39,366 bases of DNA from Arthrobacter sp. Bi26 (GTDB lineage Bacteria; Actinomycetota; Actinomycetes; Actinomycetales; Micrococcaceae), in NCBI RefSeq assembly GCF_918697925.1, contig NZ_CAKKMF010000045.1, positions 1 to 39,366 on the forward strand, read 5' to 3'. Positions 34,906 to 39,366 of this stretch are shown piece after piece. Made by a program: the position numbers and the translations under genes. Each line of letters begins with the position of its first letter. Position 1 is the stretch's first letter. A model generated the notes under the pieces. That model was not told the DNA's origin, searched no databases, and saw nothing but the letters and a program-made list of their open reading frames with translations.

Positions 34906-35721
34906 ATGAGTGAGCAGCAGCCTGACGACGTGTACACACACGGCCACCACGAGTCGGTGGTCCGTGCCCATGCCTCCCGCACGGCGGAAAACTCGGCAGC
35001 GTTCGTGATCCCGCATCTCACGCCCGGGGCGAACGTCCTCGACGTCGGCTGCGGGCCGGGCAGCATCACGTGCGACTTCGCGGAGCTGGTGGCACCGGGC
35101 AGGGTCACGGGCCTGGACCGTTCCCCCGACATCATCGCCCAGGCCGCGGCACTCGCCGTCGAGCGCGGCGTGGACAACGTCGACTTTGCCACCGGCAACG
35201 TCTACGACCTCGACTTCCCGGACGAGTCGTTCGACGTCGTCCACGCCCATCAGGTCCTCCAGCACCTCACGGACCCCGTCGCGGCCCTGCGGGAGATGCG
35301 CCGGGCGGCCAAGGCCGGGGGGATCGTGGCGGTGCGCGACGCCGATTTCCACGGCATGAGCTGGTACCCGGCCATCCCCGAGCTCGACGACTGGATGGAG
35401 TTGTACCAGCGGATCGCCCGCCGCAACGGGGCCGAGCCCGACGCCGGCCGCCGGCTCGTGTCCTGGGCACAGGCCGCCGGGTTCACGGACGTGGCCCCGT
35501 CCAGCAGCAACTGGCTCTACGCCACCGGGCAGCAGCGGCGGTGGCAGGCCCGGGTGTGGGGCGAGCGGGTGCTGCATTCATCCTTTGCGGACCAGGCGCT
35601 CGAGTACGGCTTTGCCAGCGAGGCGGAACTGGCCCGGATTTCCGCCGGCTGGCACCGGTGGGGCTCCACCGACGACGGCTGGTTCCTGATTCCCAACGGC
35701 GAGGTCATCGCCCGGGCGTGA
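34906..35721 (+). CDS. Class I SAM-dependent methyltransferase
   Basis: A 271-residue enzyme. Motif I is VLDVGCGPGSITCDFAEL (about residues 45-62), then GLDRSPDIIAQA (motif II, about 69-80), DFATGNVYDLDFPDESFDVVHAHQVLQHLTDP (motifs III-IV) and the post-motif VAALREMRRAAKAGGIVAVRD. This matches the Methyltransf_11/25 group that includes UbiE-like enzymes. The substrate cannot be read from sequence. Start is ATG 34906; the upstream GGAGGCGGGAGGG lies a little far but is suitable. It is divergent from the APC permease. Call is secure at family level. Confidence 0.93.
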   Translation: MSEQQPDDVYTHGHHESVVRAHASRTAENSAAFVIPHLTPGANVLDVGCGPGSITCDFAELVAPGRVTGLDRSPDIIAQAAALAVERGVDNVDFATGNVYDLDFPDESFDVVHAHQVLQHLTDPVAALREMRRAAKAGGIVAVRDADFHGMSWYPAIPELDDWMELYQRIARRNGAEPDAGRRLVSWAQAAGFTDVAPSSSNWLYATGQQRRWQARVWGERVLHSSFADQALEYGFASEAELARISAGWHRWGSTDDGWFLIPNGEVIARA

Positions 35722-35793
35722 GCGGGCGCCCCTTTGTCCACATAAGCGCTTGTGACCCTAGAGCTCCGAGTGCGGGCGCCTTAGCGTCAAAAC

Positions 35794-36249
35794 ATGATCA
35801 TCCAAGCAGGTTTTGACTTCCAGGTTCTCGCCCGCCCGTTTATCGTCCAGGACGGCAAGCTCATGCCCAAGGTGGTGCTGATGTGCGTAGACGAGGAAAT
35901 GCGTTTGGACACCGTCGAGGTCATGGCCGAAGATTTTGCTGGTTCCCTGGCCCCGTTCCACGATGCCGTTCTGGCGTCGCTGAATCCGGAATTCACCAAG
36001 TACTTTGCGATCGCCCACCCTGGCAGATTCAGCGAATACGACTTCTCGGAACCGATCATGGACGAGGCAGACGCATTGGAATCGAAGGCAGCAGAACGGG
36101 GCATGCAGCTGATCGGCCACTTCGCCATCGACGAAACGGGCTATATGTCTGCCCGTGCGCACTCCTATTTTGACCAATATCCGGATCATGATGACCTTCC
36201 CAGGACCATGTTCCACTGGGCTCATTCGAAGCTGGGCAAGTGCGGCTGA
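35794..36249 (+). CDS. Unrecognised 151-residue protein
   Basis: No family is recognised with confidence. The N-terminal part (IIQAGFDFQVLARPFIVQDGKLMPKVVLMCVDEEMRL) looks like a small beta-rich domain. A helical middle (AEDFAGSLAPFHDAVLASLNPEFTKYF) and an acidic region around SEYDFSEPIMDEADALESKAAERG follow. The C-terminus has FDQYPDHDDLPRTMFHWAHSKLGKC with Asp/His clusters. No signal peptide or membrane helix. It has no close partner: the methyltransferase stop is 72 bp upstream and the PepSY gene begins 140 bp downstream. ATG start as given. Coding status is supported by composition; function unknown. Confidence 0.6.
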   Translation: MIIQAGFDFQVLARPFIVQDGKLMPKVVLMCVDEEMRLDTVEVMAEDFAGSLAPFHDAVLASLNPEFTKYFAIAHPGRFSEYDFSEPIMDEADALESKAAERGMQLIGHFAIDETGYMSARAHSYFDQYPDHDDLPRTMFHWAHSKLGKCG

Positions 36250-36322
36250 GCCCGAGTCTGAGCGGCCGTAGGCGGTCACAGGACCGGCACAGCATGCCGA
36301 AAGCGCAGCCATAACTCCACGT

Positions 36323-36374
36323 CTGAGGCTGGTTCCAGGCCGAAAACTCGGCCGGTCCGGCATCCGGGCCTCAG
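36323..36374. promoter_or_regulatory. Structured leader before the PepSY gene
   Basis: CTGAGGC (36323-36329) and GCCTCAG (36368-36374) form a 7-bp outer stem just before the AAGGAG ribosome site of the PepSY gene. A smaller stem GGCCGA (36338-36343)/TCGGCC (36348-36353) lies within. It could end the upstream transcript or influence translation. Arms are short, so confidence is low. Confidence 0.35.
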
Positions 36375-36389
36375 CGAAGGAGTTTCACA

Positions 36390-36842
36390 ATGGCAAAGAT
36401 CAACAAGACCACCGCGGGCATCATGCTCGCTGCGGTGATTGGCGGCGGCGCCATCGGCGCGTCGGCCATCCCCGCGATGGCTGCCGATTCGACCAGCAGC
36501 TCGTCCTCCACCCAGGCCACCGATGGCTACGGCACCGGCGGCCAGCGCGGCCCGCACCAGGCCAACGGCAAGACGGAGGAGGTCCTCACCGGCGACACCG
36601 CCACAAAGGTCGAGGCTGCGGTGAAGGCCGCCCAGCCGGACGCGACGATCGAAAGGATGGAGACCGACGCCGACGGCGCAACCTACGAAGCCCACATCAC
36701 TAAGGCGGACGGCACCCGCGCTACCGTCCTGCTGGATGCGAACTTCACCGTGACCGAAACCCAGGAAGGCCAGGGCGGCCCCGGCGGAGGCCATGGCGGC
36801 CCGGGCGGCACCGCCACGGATGGGTACACTTCCAACGGCTAA
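36390..36842 (+). CDS. Secreted PepSY-like protein
   Basis: A 150-residue exported protein. The signal peptide is Lys-starting and hydrophobic (AGIMLAAVIGGGAIGASAI), with a cleavage site AMA|ADS near residue 31. A Ser/Thr linker (residues 33-42) follows. A PepSY-type domain then runs from about 60 to 125 (EEVLTGDTATKVEAAVKAAQPDATIERMETDADGATYEAHITKADGTRATVLLDANFTVTETQ). A Gly-rich tail closes the protein. PepSY domains are thought to inhibit or chaperone secreted proteases; no protease gene lies nearby. ATG 36390 has AAGGAG upstream. Call moderate to good. Confidence 0.82.
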   Translation: MAKINKTTAGIMLAAVIGGGAIGASAIPAMAADSTSSSSSTQATDGYGTGGQRGPHQANGKTEEVLTGDTATKVEAAVKAAQPDATIERMETDADGATYEAHITKADGTRATVLLDANFTVTETQEGQGGPGGGHGGPGGTATDGYTSNG

Positions 36843-36852
36843 CCCTCAGCGG

Positions 36853-36883
36853 GCCTTGGGCGCGCCCCGGGCACGCCCAAGGC
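36853..36883. terminator. GC-rich hairpin after the PepSY gene
   Basis: GCCTTGGGCG (36853-36862) and CGCCCAAGGC (36874-36883) form a perfect 10-bp stem with an 11-base loop, 10 bp after the stop. No T tract follows on the plus strand. It is probably a transcript end or processing site. Confidence 0.6.
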
Positions 36884-36976
36884 TCGCGGGGCTGGCGGCG
36901 CAGCCAGCCTCCGGGGCGGGTCGCTGACGAGATTTCGGCAGCCATTCCGTGCTTCCGGATCAGCGGATAGGGTGCA

Positions 36977-37009
36977 CTAGAGACCCGCTAGAGACCCAAC
37001 TAGAGACCC
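36977..37009. repeat. Three CTAGAGACCC direct repeats
   Basis: CTAGAGACCC occurs at 36977-36986, 36988-36997 and 37000-37009, spaced by one or two bases. It lies just upstream of the reductase ribosome site, so it is in the leader of that gene. Role unknown. Confidence 0.7.
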
Positions 37010-37026
37010 ACGGCAAGGAGAACCCC

Positions 37027-37578
37027 ATGCGCAAGTTGACGGCCGGCCTTTTCTGCTCAGTGGACGGCGTGGTTGAAGACCCGTTCCTGTGGCAATTCGA
37101 CAGCTTCGACGAAGAGCTGGGTGCCGGAATGGGCGAGATGATGGGCCGGATCGACACCGCGCTCCTGGGCCGCGTCGGGTACCAGCAGTGGGCGGAGTAC
37201 TGGCCCAACTCCGAGAGCGACGCCGACTTCGCCGGGTTCATCAATCCGCTGCCGAAGTTTGTCGCGTCCCGGACCCTGGCCGGGGAGCTGGAGTGGCAGA
37301 ATTCGCGCCTGATCGAGGGCCGGCTGGAGGACTTCGTTGCGGGCCTGAAGGACAGCGACGGCGGCGAAATAGGGATCTTCAGCAGCATCTCTCTGGTCCA
37401 CCAGCTGCTGTTCGCCGGGCTGCTCGACACATTGATGCTGATCGTCCATCCCGTGATCGCGGGCAGCGGGCGGCGTTTGTTCAACGACGGCGATCCCCTC
37501 ACCCGGCTGGAGCTGCAGTCGTCCCAGCAGACCAGCAAAGGCAACATGATCCTCAGCTACGGCCTCCGCCGCGACTGA
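37027..37578 (+). CDS. Dihydrofolate reductase/RibD C-terminal family protein
   Basis: A 183-residue NAD(P)H-dependent reductase-like protein. It begins MRKLTAGLFCSVDGVVEDP, then LLGRVGYQQWAEYWP (about 41-55), then the conserved GGEIGIFSSISLVHQLLFAGLLDTLMLIVHPVIAGSGRRLF (about 115-155). This is the usual layout of the RibD C-terminal/DHFR-like fold (YyaP/YwjB group), whose substrates are mostly unknown. The first position of the GxG nucleotide site is preserved in part only. ATG 37027 with AAGGAG 6 bases upstream is chosen over the longer frame. Neighbours are unrelated; LysE starts 49 bp downstream. Function beyond the fold is uncertain. Confidence 0.88.
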   Translation: MRKLTAGLFCSVDGVVEDPFLWQFDSFDEELGAGMGEMMGRIDTALLGRVGYQQWAEYWPNSESDADFAGFINPLPKFVASRTLAGELEWQNSRLIEGRLEDFVAGLKDSDGGEIGIFSSISLVHQLLFAGLLDTLMLIVHPVIAGSGRRLFNDGDPLTRLELQSSQQTSKGNMILSYGLRRD

Positions 37579-37627
37579 CTCCCGTCATCAATCAGGCCGG
37601 CGGCGGCCTGGACCGTAAACTTGGCGG

Positions 37628-38251
37628 GTGCAACCCTCCCTTTGGCTGGCCCTGGCCGGCGCCGGCGTCCTGATCAGCTTCACTCCCGGCGCGGGCGCCA
37701 TCAACACGATGAGCAATTCCCTGAACTCGGGATTCCGCCGTTCCCTCTGGGGCATCCTGGGCCAGCAGGCCGCCCTCGTAGTGCACATCCTGATCGTGGC
37801 CCTCGGCGTCGGGGTGCTCGTGGCGAGCTCACCGGTCGCCTTCAACGTGATCCGCTACGCCGGCGCCGCCTACCTGGTCTACCTGGGCATCCGGCAGTTC
37901 CTGCACAAGCCGGATCTGGACCAGGAGAAGGCCGCCGCCCTGCGCAACGAACCGGGCCTCTCCATGTTCCGCCGCGGCCTGTGGGTCAACCTGCTCAACC
38001 CCAAAGCCGTGGTCTTCTTCCTGGCCTTCATGCCCCAGTTCATCCGGCCGGAGCAGCCGCTGCTGCCGCAGTACGTGGTCCTGGCCGCCACAGTGATCGT
38101 GATCGACGTCCTCGTCATGTGGTTCTTCTTCGCGGCGGCGGCCCGGTCCTTCCAGCGCTTCACCCGCGACGCCGGCGGACAGAAAGTGCTGAACCGGACA
38201 TTCGGAGGGCTCTTTGTCGGCGTCGGCATCCTGCTGGCGGCGATCCACTAG
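37628..38251 (+). CDS. LysE/RhtB-family amino-acid exporter
   Basis: A 207-residue membrane protein with about six helices, typical of LysE/RhtB exporters. The N-terminal LALAGAGVLISFTPGAGAINTMSNSLNSGFRRSLWGILGQQAALVVHILIVALGVGVL contains the family motif (SFTPGAGAINTM). Helix 3 holds IRYAGAAYLVYLGIRQFL, and the second half carries GLWVNLLNPKAVVFFLAFMPQFI. Starts GTG 37628 after a weak GGCGGG. It is tightly spaced after the reductase gene and converges on paaX with 64 bp between stops. Exported substrate unknown; amino acids or homoserine lactones are usual. Confidence 0.93.
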   Translation: MQPSLWLALAGAGVLISFTPGAGAINTMSNSLNSGFRRSLWGILGQQAALVVHILIVALGVGVLVASSPVAFNVIRYAGAAYLVYLGIRQFLHKPDLDQEKAAALRNEPGLSMFRRGLWVNLLNPKAVVFFLAFMPQFIRPEQPLLPQYVVLAATVIVIDVLVMWFFFAAAARSFQRFTRDAGGQKVLNRTFGGLFVGVGILLAAIH

Positions 38252-38315
38252 GCACGTTCCACTAAGTTCGGGGGCCGCCGCCCGGACCGGATCACAGCCC
38301 GAATACCAGTCCGGG

Positions 38316-39245
38316 TCAGAGCCCGGGTGTCACCGACAGCGCCCGCGCCGTACCCGCCAGCTCGGGGGCTTCCCGGGCCACGATTTCCTCGACGTAGGCA
38401 GTGGCAGCGTCGGCGAGCCCGTCGTAGAGGCGGACAAGGAGTTCCCTGGCCTCTGTCCGCGGCCAGGCCTCCGGCAGGAGCTCGGCGGGAAGATCCGGGT
38501 CACTCCAGGGGAACGCCCGCCACGCATCCATCAGTTCAGTCCTGACCCTGAAGGCCTCCGCCGGGCTGACCGTTCCGGCGTCGAGGCGTTCAGCCCAGGG
38601 CGTGAATTTTTCGGTAAAGGGCCGGTATTGTTCCCTGAACTCCTGCGGTGACCAGGCCTCCACGAGCCGTTTGCCGCGGAGGCTGGATTCAGCGGTTCGG
38701 AAGATGACGTAGTCGTCCACGCCATAGCCCTTGCAGGTTTTTTCGAGTTCCTCGGAGTGGTCGCGCGGAGAGACCCACAGCGCCCCGAACAGCGGCGCGA
38801 ATCCGCGCCACCGCAGGCGTGAGCGGAACATCTCGCGGACATCCCGCGACGTCTCCGGAATCGAAAACGCGATGACGGTCCAGTGGCCGTCCCATTGGCG
38901 GGACTGTTCGCCGAAGACGGAGACCTGCTCGAGGCCGTGACGGAGCCGGTTGCGCGCGCCCTGGGTGATGCGGTAGCGCGACGTACGCCCGGCACTGGAT
39001 TGTTCGAGCACGCCCCGGGACGCCAGGCGGCTCAGCGCCGTCGCCGACGCCGAGGCCGTAATTCCCAGACCCGCGGCCAGGGCAGCGATGAGCCGGGACG
39101 GCAGCCATTCCTCGCTCTTGAACCAGTAGTCAACCAGCAGGGTGAGCAGCTGGTGCTGGGTGGACGGCCCCTTCAAAGGCCGCGGAAAGTCGATGGCCAC
39201 GTCCGGGTCCATGCCGGGTAGGGAGGCCGGCCGCTCGCTCATCAC
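38316..39245 (-). CDS. paaX: PaaX family transcriptional regulator
   Basis: A 309-residue regulator. The N-terminal winged helix reads LLTLLVDYWFKSEEWLPSRLIAALAAGLGITASASATALSRLASRGVLE (about residues 32-82). The central ferredoxin-like domain has WTVIAFSIPETSRDVREMFRSRLRWRGFAPLFGALWVSPRD (about 118-160). The C-terminal helical domain follows. This is the PaaX architecture, known to repress phenylacetate degradation genes when phenylacetyl-CoA is absent. No paa genes are seen in this window. It is divergent from a promoter that faces the right edge and has an overlapping inverted repeat. The symbol is a family name and orthology is not certain. Start is one of two adjacent ATGs (39245 or 39242). 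Confidence 0.88.
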   Translation of the reverse strand: MMSERPASLPGMDPDVAIDFPRPLKGPSTQHQLLTLLVDYWFKSEEWLPSRLIAALAAGLGITASASATALSRLASRGVLEQSSAGRTSRYRITQGARNRLRHGLEQVSVFGEQSRQWDGHWTVIAFSIPETSRDVREMFRSRLRWRGFAPLFGALWVSPRDHSEELEKTCKGYGVDDYVIFRTAESSLRGKRLVEAWSPQEFREQYRPFTEKFTPWAERLDAGTVSPAEAFRVRTELMDAWRAFPWSDPDLPAELLPEAWPRTEARELLVRLYDGLADAATAYVEEIVAREAPELAGTARALSVTPGL

Positions 39246-39284
39246 GACTCCATCATGCCAGTCACCTTCGCCGCCATTTTATTT

Positions 39285-39324
39285 TGCACTTACATTGACG
39301 GACGCTGAATCAAGTGCATACTAT
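39285..39324 (+). promoter_or_regulatory. Promoter with inverted repeat facing the right edge
   Basis: TTGACG (39295-39300) and TACTAT (39319-39324) are 18 bases apart, a sigma-70 type promoter directed out of the window. TGCACTT (39285-39291) and AAGTGCA (39312-39318) form a perfect 7-bp inverted repeat with a 20-base spacer that overlaps it. The local DNA is AT-rich. The regulator next door (PaaX) is a candidate to bind here. The promoted gene is not in the window. Confidence 0.6.
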
Positions 39325-39366
39325 TGCAACCAGAGTGACGGAGGCCACAGCCGACCCCGCCCGCCC

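Noticed and set aside
34768..35577. N-terminal extension of the second APC permease
   Set aside because: It would overlap the methyltransferase gene on the opposite strand, which has all SAM motifs.

Overview
The window is about 39.4 kb of high-GC DNA from a Gram-positive actinobacterium, most likely a member of the Micrococcaceae close to Arthrobacter or Pseudarthrobacter. This rests on the GC-rich codon use, the dnaK-grpE-dnaJ-hspR locus with HspR-type HAIR operators, a SigL-like ECF sigma factor paired with a zinc-binding anti-sigma factor, and a copper amine oxidase that closely resembles, from memory, the Arthrobacter globiformis enzyme. No phage, plasmid, CRISPR array, intact insertion sequence or RNA gene was seen. 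It reads as ordinary chromosome with a catabolic and regulatory accessory character.

Layout. 0-8.5 kb: trmB, a DUF1206 membrane protein, a SigL-like sigma/anti-sigma pair, a divergent YxFxxD-type lipoprotein, a DUF4375-like protein and a large SWIM/SNF2 helicase. The sigma factor and lipoprotein genes share an intergenic region with two promoters of the form TGAAC(C/T)-N16-CGTCGT, one facing each gene, which suggests autoregulation and a direct target. 8.5-19.8 kb: an amine-catabolism block. It holds a topaquinone copper amine oxidase with a small membrane protein, a divergent TetR, an AraC/FeaR-like regulator, a 2-oxoglutarate/Fe(II) oxygenase, an APC permease, a flavin amine oxidase, a cupin, a second TetR and an aldehyde dehydrogenase. 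Together these could import amines, oxidise them to aldehydes and convert the aldehydes to acids.

19.8-23.1 kb: a second EF-G-like GTPase, small membrane or hypothetical ORFs, and the C-terminal remnant of an MFS transporter. 23.1-27.5 kb: hspR, dnaJ, grpE and dnaK on the minus strand. Two HAIR elements flank the dnaK promoter, and a large nested palindrome lies between grpE and dnaJ. 27.7-32.5 kb: an acidic protein with exact 23-residue GDYG repeats, a TetR divergent from an NAD(P)-binding epimerase-like gene with three related operator-like sites between them, and an MMPL exporter.

32.5-39.4 kb: a MarR regulator divergent from the MMPL gene with a palindromic operator candidate, a second APC permease, a SAM methyltransferase, an unrecognised 151-residue protein, a secreted PepSY-like protein, a DHFR/RibD-like reductase, a LysE exporter and a PaaX regulator. 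PaaX is divergent from a promoter that faces out of the window.

I see no clearly new multi-gene defence or biosynthetic system. The most unusual items are the GDYG repeat protein, the grpE-dnaJ palindromes, the isolated 59-bp inverted repeat at 14.06-14.12 kb, the paired ECF promoters, and two chemically different amine oxidases in one locus.
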